DNA of 37,353 nucleotides from Pseudoscardovia radai (GCF_002259605.1 NZ_MWWR01000016.1:1-37353), one strand, 5' to 3'. Positions 27,927 through 36,045 are shown, counted from the first letter of the stretch. The notes: a model not told the origin generated them from the sequence alone. Numbers and translations: made by a program.

Positions 27927-28499
27927 ATGTCCGATGACGAGGAACGCACCATCGATCAGCTCAATGAAGAAGCTGACATCGCTGCGGATTACCTGGAAGA
28001 ACTGCTCGATATCATGGATTACGAAGGTGATATCGACCTGGGCGTGCGCAATGGCCGCCCGGTTGTGCAGATCGTTGCCGACGACGACACCGATATCAAG
28101 CATCTGATCGGCCATGACGGCGAAGTCGTCAACGCCCTGCAGCAGCTCACGCGCCTCGCCGTGCAGCAGAAGACGGGCGAGCGTTCCCGTCTCATCCTCG
28201 ACGTGGACGGTTATCTGACCCGCAAGCGCAAGCATATCCGCGAGGAAGTGCTCGACGCCATCGACGATGTGCGCGAAAGCGGTGAGTCCGTGAGCCTGGA
28301 CCCGATGAACTCCTTCGAGCGCAAGATCGTGCATGACATCGTGCGCGAGGAAGGCCTGAAGTCGCGCTCCCATGGCGCCGAGCCGAAGCGTTTCGTCACG
28401 ATTTACCTGCGTTCCACGGCCGCCGATGACGCGGATGACGCGGATGATTTCGACGATGAGGGCGACGAGATTCGCGGCGAGGGCGAGGATCGCGAGTAG
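27927..28499 (+). CDS. khpB: KH/R3H RNA-binding protein Jag (KhpB)
   Basis: 190 residues. ATG 27927 with AAGGAGACC upstream. A KH domain with the loop IGHDGEVVNALQQLTRLAV (about residues 65-85) and an R3H domain with the R-x3-H core in FERKIVHDIV (about residues 128-140), followed by KRFVTIYLR. It lacks the N-terminal Jag_N domain of firmicute relatives and ends in an Asp/Glu-rich tail. KhpB-type proteins bind many RNAs and small RNAs in Gram-positives, which is of note given the small-RNA candidates in this window. That link is inference. Confidence 0.92.
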   Translation: MSDDEERTIDQLNEEADIAADYLEELLDIMDYEGDIDLGVRNGRPVVQIVADDDTDIKHLIGHDGEVVNALQQLTRLAVQQKTGERSRLILDVDGYLTRKRKHIREEVLDAIDDVRESGESVSLDPMNSFERKIVHDIVREEGLKSRSHGAEPKRFVTIYLRSTAADDADDADDFDDEGDEIRGEGEDRE

Positions 28500-28554
28500 A
28501 CGCGGCTTTGCGCTGCGGTTTCACGCGCTGCGATACGCCATGCGATATGACAGA

Positions 28555-28580
28555 GGGGCGGCTTCGGCCGCCCCTTGTGT
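28555..28580 (+). terminator. UUCG-loop terminator after jag
   Basis: GGGGCGGC (28555-28562), TTCG loop, GCCGCCCC (28567-28574), then TTGTGT. The word CTTGTGTATGC is directly repeated right after it (28573-28595). Confidence 0.75.
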
Positions 28581-28595
28581 ATGCCTTGTGTATGC

Positions 28596-29043
28596 CTCGC
28601 TGCCTTCGGCCGTGCGTTCTGTGCGCTATCGGTGGGCAGAGGGGGATGGCGTCAACCTTGGAAATGCGGGTCGAACAGATATCGAACGATTGCGGGGCGG
28701 CGAGGCGCTGCGGGCATGGCGTCTGTCTCAAAGTGGCGTAGGGCAATCGTCGCTGGTATGCCGTTGGCGATGACGAAGCAATCGTTTCCTTGTATCCAAC
28801 CACCCTCGGATATACGTCTCGGTAACCTTTCAGACTGTCTCACTATGTGGGCACGTTGAAATTCGAGGCGTTTCTTGGATTTTTGACGTTGCGTTTTCGA
28901 ACGAAAATCGTGTTCGATATACACAAAAACGGCACAATTCCACTGTTTTTCGATGGTTTGCCGCAGAGAATTTTCATCTGTTCATAACGTGGAATTCAGC
29001 GTATCCGTTGGACTTGTCAGGCGTGAAGGAATATCATGTCTTA
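28596..29043. other. Intergenic region between jag and rsmG leader
   Basis: No supportable gene. GC falls from the left to the right half. The stretch 28860-28990 is AT-rich, with one AAAATCGTGTT motif at about 28905. No insertion sequence or tRNA was recognised. Confidence 0.4.
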
Positions 29044-29150
29044 CAGATAAAGGTTCGAAAGGTTAGGCCTTTATCTGCACCCTTCCGGGTGAATAATTGT
29101 GATTTCTCGGGGGTTGTGTCTGGCGAGTGTAAGTTAGGCACAACCCTTTA
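29044..29150 (+). ncRNA. Candidate structured leader or small RNA before rsmG
   Basis: Three consecutive stems. CAGATAAAGG (29044-29053) pairs with CCTTTATCTG (29068-29077), a perfect 10-bp stem. CACCC (29078-29082) pairs with GGGTG (29087-29091) around TTCC. GGGTTGTGTC (29111-29120) pairs with GGCACAACCC (29137-29146), then TTTAAT. The first and third loops both end in GTTAGGC. A minimal ORF, ATG TCT TAC AGA TAA (29036-29050) with GAAGGA upstream, runs into the first stem. It could be a riboswitch-like or attenuating leader with stem 3 as a weak terminator. No known class recognised. Confidence 0.45.
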
Positions 29151-29361
29151 ATCATGTCTGGGTCCTGTTTCGGATTATCTCCGGGTTCCGCCCGCTTCCG
29201 CGCGTTTCTTCGGCTTCTTGGCTTTGGCGCGCTGCTATTCCCGTCGGTTCATCGTGTTTATCCGAACCGGCCGGTAGCTTGGATATGGATACGAAAACCG
29301 CCGCAGCCACGCCGCCTGTCAGAACCGGCGCGGTGGATGCCGGTGTTGTAGAGGAGGGCTT

Positions 29362-30024
29362 ATGGCCGACGAACTCGATGGATCCCCGATTCTTCAGGAG
29401 GCGCTGGGCGATGCGCTGCCCGTTCTGGAGCGTTTTCATGCCAAGCTCGAGGCCGAGGGTGAGCTCAAGGGGCTGATCGGCCCGCGCGATGTGTCGATCC
29501 TGTGGGAACGGCATATTCTCAACAGCGCCGCCATCGTGCCGTTCATCAAGGACGCGCTGGGGGAGGACCGCGTCGAGGGGCGCAAGAAGGGTTCGATTGC
29601 CGATATCGGCTCCGGCGGTGGTTTCCCTGGCATTGTTGTGGCGGCCATGATTCCGAATGTTCCGGTGACTCTTATCGAGCCGATGGAGCGCCGCGTGGAA
29701 TGGCTGCAGGAATGTGCCGATGAACTCGAGCTGGGGAATGTGACCGTACTGCGTGCCAGGGCGGAGGAGGTTCCTGCGAAGCCTGGTTTCGATGTGGTGA
29801 CCTGCCGCGCCGTGGCGCCCATGACCAAGCTGTCGGGGTGGACGCTTCCGTTGGTGCGGCCCCACGGACATCTCGTGGCTCTGAAGGGACGCTCCGCGCA
29901 AGCGGAGATCGACAAGGCCGCCAAGGAGATTCGCAAGAACGGTGGACTCAACCCGCGGGTTTACGAGGCGCCGGTGGCGGAAGGCCTTGAGCCGACGCAT
30001 GTTGTGATTGTGGACAAACGATAG
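29362..30024 (+). CDS. rsmG: 16S rRNA (guanine527-N7)-methyltransferase RsmG
   Basis: 220 residues. ATG 29362 with GAGGAGGG directly upstream. Rossmann methyltransferase: SAM motif [15 protein letters not shown] (about residues 80-94), acidic second-strand motif [13 protein letters not shown], and [12 protein letters not shown] with [10 protein letters not shown]. RsmG methylates G527 of 16S rRNA (E. coli numbering). Its loss gives low-level streptomycin resistance in several bacteria (family knowledge). Next to parA-parB as usual, but here separated from parA by about 6 kb of inserted and gene-poor DNA. Confidence 0.95.
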   Translation: MADELDGSPILQEALGDALPVLERFHAKLEAEGELKGLIGPRDVSILWERHILNSAAIVPFIKDALGEDRVEGRKKGSIADIGSGGGFPGIVVAAMIPNVPVTLIEPMERRVEWLQECADELELGNVTVLRARAEEVPAKPGFDVVTCRAVAPMTKLSGWTLPLVRPHGHLVALKGRSAQAEIDKAAKEIRKNGGLNPRVYEAPVAEGLEPTHVVIVDKR

Positions 30025-30086
30025 ATTGCGCGTTTGTGGTGTTCGGCGCTCTATGGTGTGACGTCACGCTAAACGTGTTTTTGCTG

Positions 30087-30128
30087 AAGCCTCAGTGTGT
30101 AGCGTGGTGCTATGCACTGGGGCTTTTC
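30087..30128 (+). terminator. Intrinsic terminator after rsmG
   Basis: AGCCTCAGTG (30088-30097) pairs with CACTGGGGCT (30115-30124), one G-U pair, followed by TTTTC. Confidence 0.75.
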
Positions 30129-30360
30129 TGTATGGAGCGCGATATGGTTGCGTTGTGTGTTCACCACACAATGAGAGAGTGTGTTTTGTGATGTAGTCTG
30201 TGCACAGTGTGACGCTGCCGTGCGTCGGCGTGTAGGAATGTGGTGCTGGTTCACGATTTCGCAGCGTGCGAGTGCTGTGTGGCTTTTCCTGTGTGACTGA
30301 ACTCCACTGATGTGAGGGGTTCCGTTGTGCAGGAACCTGGCATGCGCCGATCTGCGACAC
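30129..30360. other. Intergenic region, no gene seen
   Basis: Holds a small hairpin TTGTGTG (30153-30159) with CACACAA (30165-30171) and one CACGATT motif (about 30252). No ORF with a ribosome site. Confidence 0.4.
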
Positions 30361-30464
30361 TGCAAAAGAAAAGCCCGGGGGAGAAAACCCGGGCTTGCAG
30401 AGAGATGAAGAAGAAAAAGGGGATTGAATTATGGGAGACGAGCTCCCGGTCAGCTTTGCTGACT
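30361..30464 (-). ncRNA. Candidate small RNA A, CU-rich family
   Basis: Read on the minus strand: stem 1 GTCAGC-AAA-GCTGAC (30463-30449); stem 2 GGGAG-CTCGT-CTCCC (30447-30433); CCATAATT then CAATCCCC; a CU-rich run ending CTCTCTG (about 30422-30398); terminator AAGCCCGGG/CCCGGGCTT (30396-30371) then TTTTCTTTT. The order and several words match candidate C (713-836). The start is set by TATATA at 30471-30476. Transcribed away from the IS607 element and toward rsmG. Confidence 0.6.
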
Positions 30465-30486
30465 GATTCATATATAACCGTACGAA
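30465..30486 (-). promoter_or_regulatory. Upstream box of small RNA A
   Basis: On the minus strand AGGTTCGTACGGTTATAT precedes the predicted start by about seven bases and matches the box at 691-708 at 16 of 18 positions. Confidence 0.5.
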
Positions 30487-30543
30487 CCTGAGTGTTTCCC
30501 CCGGGCGTTTCTGGTAATTACCTGAAAATTCGGCTCTTTTGCC

Positions 30544-30646
30544 TGTGGATAACTCCGTTGTTCGCAGTTTTGCGCTTTTAAGGGTGCCACTGATTGCACC
30601 GACCCTTGGTCGGTGCCGTCTCTGAACAGTGTGGTCTCTGAACAGT
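30544..30646. other. Solitary DnaA box, perfect hairpin and tandem 13-mer
   Basis: TGTGGATAA (30544-30552) is a perfect DnaA box outside oriC. GCACCGACC (30596-30604) pairs with GGTCGGTGC (30608-30616) around a 3-nt loop. GTCTCTGAACAGT is repeated at 30618-30630 and 30634-30646, 16 bp apart. No gene overlaps them. The rest of 30647-30926 is AT-rich and shows no gene. Confidence 0.5.
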
Positions 30647-30926
30647 ACGCTTTCGGAGCAGCGCTTTCTCTGGGGCAGCGCACCTTCTTAGCGTTCGGGG
30701 AACTTATGACTTCCACGCTTGATATGGATCGAGTTTTCGCCCCCTCCAGCTGCGTACACCAGGCTTGCGTTTGCTATTGCTCTGTATTTGTGATCTGACT
30801 CCATACTGTTTCCTTCTTCCACGATTGACATGCGTTAATGATTCTTCGACGTGCATCTTGCTGGGGTTGTAGGCTGTTGGCTTATTTCGTGTTTTTTCTT
30901 GGCTTTCTTATGGTATCGTTAATCCC

Positions 30927-31511
30927 ATGCAAGTTCGTGAATGGGCGGAACGGGAGGGCCTGAACCCGTATACCGTGTGGAAGTGGTGCCGGGACGGCAC
31001 CATGCCCGTGCCGGTGGAGAAAACCCCGACGGGCATGTGGCTGATACACGACCCGCGCTACGAGAAGCCCGCGGACACCGTGCGCGAGGGGCGCACCGTG
31101 TGCTACGCGCGCGTCGGCTCCGACGACCAAAAGGCCGACCTGCAACGTCAGGCCGACCGCCTGAAGGCGTTCGCCGTCGGCCTCGGCGTGGACTCGCCGG
31201 AAGCGGTCATGGAAGTCGGCGGCGGGATGGACGGCGGGCGGCGCAAGCTCAACCGTCTGCTTTCCGACCCCACGGTGACCACGCTCATCGTGGAACACCG
31301 CGACAGGCTGGCCCGTGTGAACGCGGGACTCGTGGAAAGCGCGCTGAAGGCGGCGGGGCGACGCCTGGTCGTGGTGGACGATACGGAGTTTGACGACGAT
31401 TTGGTGGGGGACGTGACGGAGGTCCTCGTCTCGTTTTGCGCGCGCCTGTACGGGCGCCGGGCCGCGAAGGGCAAGGCGGCGGCGGCTTTGAAGGCGGCCG
31501 AGGATGCGTAA
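30927..31511 (+). CDS. tnpA: IS607-type serine recombinase TnpA, catalytic Ser position is Gly
   Basis: 194 residues. An N-terminal MerR-like helix-turn-helix (MQVREWAEREGLNPYTVWKWC, then GTMPVPVEKTPTGMW) precedes a serine-recombinase domain. The signature that normally reads YARVSS..Q reads CYARVGSDDQKADLQRQ. Residue 64 is Gly (codon GGC at 31116-31118) where the nucleophilic Ser is expected; AGC to GGC is a one-base change. Ser65 follows but is not at the usual position. The remaining active-site parts (VEHRDRLAR) look intact. The element may thus be stuck. ATG 30927 has no good ribosome site; leaderless translation is possible. Confidence 0.82.
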   Translation: MQVREWAEREGLNPYTVWKWCRDGTMPVPVEKTPTGMWLIHDPRYEKPADTVREGRTVCYARVGSDDQKADLQRQADRLKAFAVGLGVDSPEAVMEVGGGMDGGRRKLNRLLSDPTVTTLIVEHRDRLARVNAGLVESALKAAGRRLVVVDDTEFDDDLVGDVTEVLVSFCARLYGRRAAKGKAAAALKAAEDA

Positions 31512-32814
31512 ACGGGACACGGCGGGCGGGTGCGCGGCGGTGCGGGTGGCGCTCGACCCCACGCCGCGGCAGGCCGGGCTGCTGAGAAGCCACGCGGGCG
31601 GGGCGCGCACCGTCTATAACGCGGGTCTGGCGCATGTCAGGGAGCTGCTTGACGCCGGGGGGAGGCCCGGGTGGAGCATGTACGCGCTGCGCAGGTGGTG
31701 GAACGGGGCGAAGGATTCGATCGCCCCGTGGTGGGCCGAGAACAGCAAGGAATGCTACTCGTACGGCCTGGAGTGCCTTGCCGGGGCGCTGAAAAACTGG
31801 TCGGACTCCCGGCACGGCAGGCGCAAGGGGCGGAGAGTCGGGTTCCCCCGGTTCAAGTCGCGTCGCGCGTCCCGTCCGGCGTTCGCGTATACGACGGGCT
31901 CGTTCGGCCTTGTTCCGGGTGACCCGCGCGCGTTGAGGCTGCCGCGTATCGGGCGCGTCCACTGCATGGAGGACGTGGCGTCCCGCGTGGGCGGGAGGCG
32001 CGTCCTGCGCATGACCGTCAGCGAGTGGTCCGGACGCTGGTTTGCGTCGCTCACGGTGGAGGAGCCGCCCGCGAAGCCCGCGCCCGCGCCCCCGAAACGG
32101 GGGACCGTGGGCGTGGACCTGGGAATCAAGACGCTGGCCACCCTGTCGGACGGCACCGTGGTGGGGAACCCGAAGCCGCTCGGGCACGCCATGCGCCGTT
32201 TGAAGAAGGCGCAGCGTCGCCTGGGCCGGATGACGAAAGGCTCCGGGAGGCGGGAGAGGCAGCGCCGGAGGGTCGCGCGGCTCCACGGGCGGGTGGCCGA
32301 CGTCAGGCGCGACGCCATGCACAAGCTCACCGCGCGCCTTGCCGCATCCTACTCGGAAATCCATATCGAGGATTTGAACGTGCGGGGCATGATGGCCAAC
32401 CATCGTCTTGCGATGGCGGTGGCGGACGCGGGCTTCCACGAGCTGCGCCGCCAGCTCGGATACAAGTGCAGGCGCACGGGCGCCAGACTCGTCATCGCAG
32501 ACCGATGGTACCCGAGCTCGAAAAGATGCTCCAACTGCGGGTCGGTGAAAGCCAAGCTGACCCTGTCCGAGCGCGTCTATCATTGCGAGTCGTGCGGACT
32601 GACCATCGACCGCGATCTGAACGCGGCCGTCAATCTCAGGGATTGGAATCCCCCGGTCGCCGGGAGTGCCCCGGAGACCCTAAACGCGCGCGGAGGGGAC
32701 GTAAGACGGGCCGACGCCAAGCGTCGGGCAACGCGGACCCCAGTGAAACGCGAACCAAGCGGCGGTGAAAGCCGTGTGAGACTTGGAGCTGCCCCGGGCA
32801 ACCGGGACATGTAA
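31504..32814 (+). CDS. tnpB: TnpB RNA-guided nuclease (IS607-associated)
   Basis: 436 residues, overlapping tnpA by eight bases. RuvC-like catalytic residues are all present: Asp205 in GVDLGIKTLA, Glu289 in IHIEDLNVRGM, Asp371 in DRDLNAAVNL. The zinc-ribbon Cys pairs are CSNC (342, 345) and CESC (361, 364). The N-terminal basic helix region FPRFKSRR is typical. TnpB proteins are guided by an RNA made from the element's right end and cut DNA beside a short motif; this keeps or homes the element. A 60-residue C-terminal tail past the RuvC-III motif probably overlaps the guide-RNA scaffold. It looks functional although its partner TnpA may not be. Confidence 0.88.
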   Translation: MRKRDTAGGCAAVRVALDPTPRQAGLLRSHAGGARTVYNAGLAHVRELLDAGGRPGWSMYALRRWWNGAKDSIAPWWAENSKECYSYGLECLAGALKNWSDSRHGRRKGRRVGFPRFKSRRASRPAFAYTTGSFGLVPGDPRALRLPRIGRVHCMEDVASRVGGRRVLRMTVSEWSGRWFASLTVEEPPAKPAPAPPKRGTVGVDLGIKTLATLSDGTVVGNPKPLGHAMRRLKKAQRRLGRMTKGSGRRERQRRRVARLHGRVADVRRDAMHKLTARLAASYSEIHIEDLNVRGMMANHRLAMAVADAGFHELRRQLGYKCRRTGARLVIADRWYPSSKRCSNCGSVKAKLTLSERVYHCESCGLTIDRDLNAAVNLRDWNPPVAGSAPETLNARGGDVRRADAKRRATRTPVKREPSGGESRVRLGAAPGNRDM

Positions 32815-32846
32815 GTCGGTCGGTTCACGATAACCAACCGACTTGC
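32700..32846 (+). ncRNA. Candidate omega (guide) RNA scaffold at tnpB 3' end
   Basis: The end of tnpB runs into a long hairpin: AAGTCGGT (32813-32820) with ACCGACTT (32837-32844), and an inner GGTT/AACC. TnpB guide RNAs overlap the 3' end of the gene and end at the element's right border, with the guide taken from flanking DNA. If the border is just after 32846, the guide would start GCAACGGGCACTC. The border is not proven. Confidence 0.35.
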
Positions 32847-32896
32847 AACGGGCACTCTTACTTGGAGCCACGCTCCAGAGATCTTATGATGATGCT

Positions 32897-33412
32897 ATGA
32901 GTGTGTTGATAGGGATTGCTTGTTTTATTGTGGCTGCCGTGTGTGCCTTCAGGGGATATGCACTTCTCGCGGTGCTGCTTATTCTTATTGGTGCGTACCC
33001 CATATCGAGGGTTATCGCTCGCCATGTCAACGCCACACTCAGCAAAAGTTCTTACGGACGGCAGGTTTTGCGCATCGCCCGGCATCGAAAGTATATGAAG
33101 GAGCATGGGCTATCCGAGCGTCCGGTGAAGGAGTGGAACCGCAAAGCACGCAAGTCTCATGCTGTTATGGCCGGATTCTTTGGTGATGGTGATTTTGTTT
33201 CCACCGCCGGATTGAACACAATATGCCCGGTGTGCGATACCGAAGTTACTGAGAATGAATCGGTGTGCGACTCCTGTTGCCAGCATGTTCATAATTCGTG
33301 TGTGAAGATCTGTTACTTCTGTAACCATACGTACTGCAAAAACTGTCTCGCAGGACGCGGAAACAAATGTCTGAACTGTGGTTCGAAAGTGGGTGATTAC
33401 AGCCTTACATGA
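32897..33412 (+). CDS. Small membrane protein with C-terminal double zinc-finger, unknown
   Basis: 171 residues from ATG 32897 (MSVLIGIACF); the ribosome site is weak. Residues 1-42 form two membrane helices separated by FRGY. Residues 45-105 are basic and cytoplasmic. From about residue 110 come Cys pairs CPVC, CDSCC-QHVH-NSC, CYFC, CKNC and CLNC with a His, spaced like two interleaved treble-clef or RING-like fingers. I do not recognise a named family. GC is much lower than in household genes here, and it lies directly after the IS607 element, suggesting transfer. It could be a membrane-tethered sensor or adaptor; no function is claimed. Confidence 0.6.
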   Translation: MSVLIGIACFIVAAVCAFRGYALLAVLLILIGAYPISRVIARHVNATLSKSSYGRQVLRIARHRKYMKEHGLSERPVKEWNRKARKSHAVMAGFFGDGDFVSTAGLNTICPVCDTEVTENESVCDSCCQHVHNSCVKICYFCNHTYCKNCLAGRGNKCLNCGSKVGDYSLT

Positions 33413-33450
33413 TGCGTATTGGCGGATCTAGCGCGTGCCGAATCTCGATA

Positions 33451-33486
33451 AGTTTCATGTGAAACACGTATGTTTCACATGAAACG
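33451..33486. promoter_or_regulatory. parS: parS-like pair 1
   Basis: GTTTCATGTGAAAC (33452-33465) and GTTTCACATGAAAC (33472-33485), centres 20 bp apart. Each differs from the core GTTTCACGTGAAAC at one base, and the second is the exact reverse complement of the first. Confidence 0.65.
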
Positions 33487-33566
33487 CTGCAAGTCGCGGA
33501 GGTGCTGATTACCCAGAGCCCCCCCGTACCGGATGCAACGTGGGGCCTGATGACCCGTTTTACTGA

Positions 33567-33601
33567 TGTTTTACGTGAAACTTGGCGTTTCACGTAAAAC
33601 A
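33567..33601. promoter_or_regulatory. parS: parS-like pair 2
   Basis: GTTTTACGTGAAAC (33568-33581) and GTTTCACGTAAAAC (33587-33600), centres 19 bp apart and exact reverse complements. Each has one change from the parS core. Confidence 0.65.
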
Positions 33602-33839
33602 TCGATGCCGATGTACGGAGCCAATGCCGGTTTTGGTGGGGGTGAGGCTTTTAGCTATAGCCGTCTTTTCGGTGTCGGGTAAGGTGCAAGGATGGACACG
33701 CCTGGTGTTGGGCAGCGATTCTTCTATCTTCGGAGATCGTAGACTTCCCCGATCCATGAAGTCCAGAACAGATAGGGGACGGAGCGGGATGTCTTGATTA
33801 TGCTTCTGAGTTCACAAGCCAGTTCATATAGCTGCTTGT

Positions 33840-33875
33840 TGTTTTACGTGAAACATTGAGGTTTCACGTAAAACA
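33840..33875. promoter_or_regulatory. parS: parS-like pair 3
   Basis: GTTTTACGTGAAAC (33841-33854) and GTTTCACGTAAAAC (33861-33874), centres 20 bp apart, same variant as pair 2. Confidence 0.65.
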
Positions 33876-33919
33876 ACGATGTGTAGAAGGTTGAGATCGA
33901 TGGCGATCGGTCCCCATGA

Positions 33920-34102
33920 AACTGTAAAAGATGCCTGGGCGATGTTAAAGATAACGCAGTCTTTCGGTACCGTGAACGGAAACGGAACCGCTTGGTAGTG
34001 GAATCAATCATCTACGAAGACGAAGCCTTCGCTTCTATTGAAGTCCGGATTGCGCACGCCGAGGCAATGGAGCAGCGATTCCGAGACGCGAAGAAGAGGT
34101 AG
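33920..34102 (+). pseudogene. Possible coding remnant, unknown
   Basis: A frame open from 33920 to TAG 34100-34102, with protein-like content in its second half (LVVESIIYEDEAF, VRIAHAEAMEQRFRDAKKR; GTG 33998 could start it). There is no ribosome site and no recognisable family. It may be the tail of a lost gene in this decayed region, or chance. Confidence 0.2.
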
Positions 34103-35583
34103 TGAATAGAGTTTCGCTCCATGCCGATTCACCTCATGTCCGCCTCCAGGAATCTGCACGTAGCCGCAGTGCTATGACTGAAGCGTGGTGGATTCAACAG
34201 AACGATAAACGGTGTGGAGACGATGAGAACGGTTTCTCGGTAGCCGCGGAAGTCAAAGCAGATCGAGAGGAGAAGGAACCATCCTGGAGTCGGTCGGCGT
34301 TCGTGGACGATGTGCCGGAAGGCGGCGCAGTCGTGATGGTCATTAGGTTGTAGCGTTGTCGAAACATGTGTAGTGTGACTCCATTCTGTTCGGCCAGTTT
34401 GACGGGACTGGGCGAGGGGCGGATTCAATGTGCAGACTACGACATTCCGAATCATAGGCTGCACGTGACATGGTGGATTGGGAATGAGAACAATACATAG
34501 ATGGTTTCGAGCCGAGGCGGTGTGCGCAGATGGCCTGGTGGAATTTTATGGCATGTACATGTCGCGGGACGTGGAGTGCTTGTGTGTAGTTGGACTCCAA
34601 ATTCTAACGATTGCTCAGATCGTGCTTATGCCGCATTACAATGTACATCGCTTCGGTGAACCGTATAGTGTAGCGGACTTCTGGGCTGTGTTGTGGTGGA
34701 GTTCTGGGACTCTGTTGTCTCACTTAACACGAGTGTCATCATTGAGTGGGATCTGCGTCCGATGTTTCTGTGCACCCGAAACGCACTAGCTTGTATAGAG
34801 TGCCGCTCCATATATGAGCACACATATTGGCAATGGATGCCGATGCTTCATGTGGTTTTCTCATCGAGATGATCTGCGCGTATGTGGAGTCATACTCTAT
34901 GCTCAAGGCTGATCTCATGTATATTTCAAGGTGCTGAATTGTGGTAACGGACAGTTTGCATCTTATGGTCATAAACGACACGCTTGCCCTTTCTGTGGTA
35001 ATACTACATTCAGATTCGCCGCCAGTGCTGTTTGGGATCTACTGTCCTGCCTGAGCGACGCGTGGACTCGCTCCACTGTCTCGCGTCTTCGGATCTGGAC
35101 TCATCTTCTCTCGTGGTCCTGGATGAGTATTCGTCATGCGCAAAATCTCGACATAGGTCCCATGTCTTTGAATTTGATATTCACGGTTATCTAACAATGG
35201 AGTCAGGCCACAATGTCGGCTGGAATGTTTCATTCGTTGGATCCGCCTTTTCATATAGCGACCCCACGGCACATGCATGCCACTGCCTCGCGCAATCCCG
35301 GCGGATGCGTTCATGGATTCCCTCTTAGGAGTTTGCGCTTTAGCTTCGAATGGAGCGTCGCTCCAATGTCTGCTGGATGTCTTATCTGGCACAAGCAGCA
35401 CGCGCCAGTGGCTCGTTGGAGTCGAAATGCAGACAGCGGGGGAGAGGTCACTGCGATGACTCCGTCCTCGGCTACGCCTGGTGGTTCACTATCCGCACGA
35501 AGGAATCGTGTTTTGCCTGTACTTTTCGCATCCGATGTTTGCGCAGACACATTACGCGAGATTGCCTTAACTGCCATCCGCGA

Positions 35584-35620
35584 TGTTTCACAAGAAACAT
35601 CGCATGTTTCTTGTGAAACA
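35584..35620. promoter_or_regulatory. parS: parS-like pair 4
   Basis: GTTTCACAAGAAAC (35585-35598) and GTTTCTTGTGAAAC (35606-35619), centres 21 bp apart and exact reverse complements. Two central bases differ from the parS core, so this pair may bind ParB less well. Confidence 0.55.
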
Positions 35621-35644
35621 TCATGAGAAACACATCATCCGGTA

Positions 35645-35738
35645 TGAAAAAAGCCCGGGGGTTACAACCGGGCTCACCAGAGAAGACAAGAGAAGAGGGA
35701 AGGGTTCAGGTGTTTCCACCTGATCAACTTTCGCTGAT
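35645..35738 (-). ncRNA. Candidate small RNA B, CU-rich family
   Basis: On the minus strand: stem 1 ATCAGC-GAAA-GTTGAT (35738-35723); stem 2 CAGGTG-GAAA-CACCTG (35722-35707); a CU-rich run from ACCCTTCCC to CTTCTCTG (about 35703-35679); terminator AGCCCGG..CCGGGCT (35674-35652) then TTTTTTC. Same plan as candidates A and C, but the primary sequence of stems 1 and 2 differs while pairing is kept. TACTAT at 35743-35748 is the likely -10; the AGGTTCG box is not conserved. It lies between parS-like pair 4 and parA, reading away from parA. Confidence 0.55.
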
Positions 35739-36045
35739 GTCCATAGTAAATCGCCGGCTACTGGGTGGAATCTGAGAACGGGGTGAACGGTGGGTGGCAA
35801 TTGCTTCCGAATTGCCGGGGACTTCCGGGCCGTGTTGTCCTGTTGTCCGTCGACCAGGTGATGCTCTGTGCCTCTTGATGCCTGCTTGGAATATGCTGTC
35901 GCGATCCCTTGCCATGCCGGTTACCATACATCGTGGTTGCACCTTTATATATATGCCGCGGAATTTGCGGATCGATTTTCCTGAAATACCGCTTTTCCGA
36001 CCCAAGGAACCATTAGACTGAATACGGGTAGGTCACCGTTCCACG

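Larger units (their letters stand above)
30927..32846 (+). mobile_element. IS607-family insertion sequence (tnpA-tnpB)
   Basis: A serine-recombinase tnpA overlapping tnpB by 8 bp, with a long hairpin after tnpB. IS607 elements lack terminal inverted repeats and target duplications, so the ends cannot be fixed from one copy. The limits given run from the tnpA start to the end of the 3' hairpin, and the true left end lies somewhat upstream. GC is clearly higher than in the DNA on either side, so it is a foreign insert in a low-GC stretch. Confidence 0.8.

Noticed and set aside
29154..29351. 65-codon ORF just before rsmG
   Set aside because: No ribosome site, overlaps a leader, and resembles no protein; treated as untranslated leader.
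34102..35460. Several 80-140-codon frames in the low-GC block
   Set aside because: No ribosome sites, no codon bias, no recognisable motifs on either strand.
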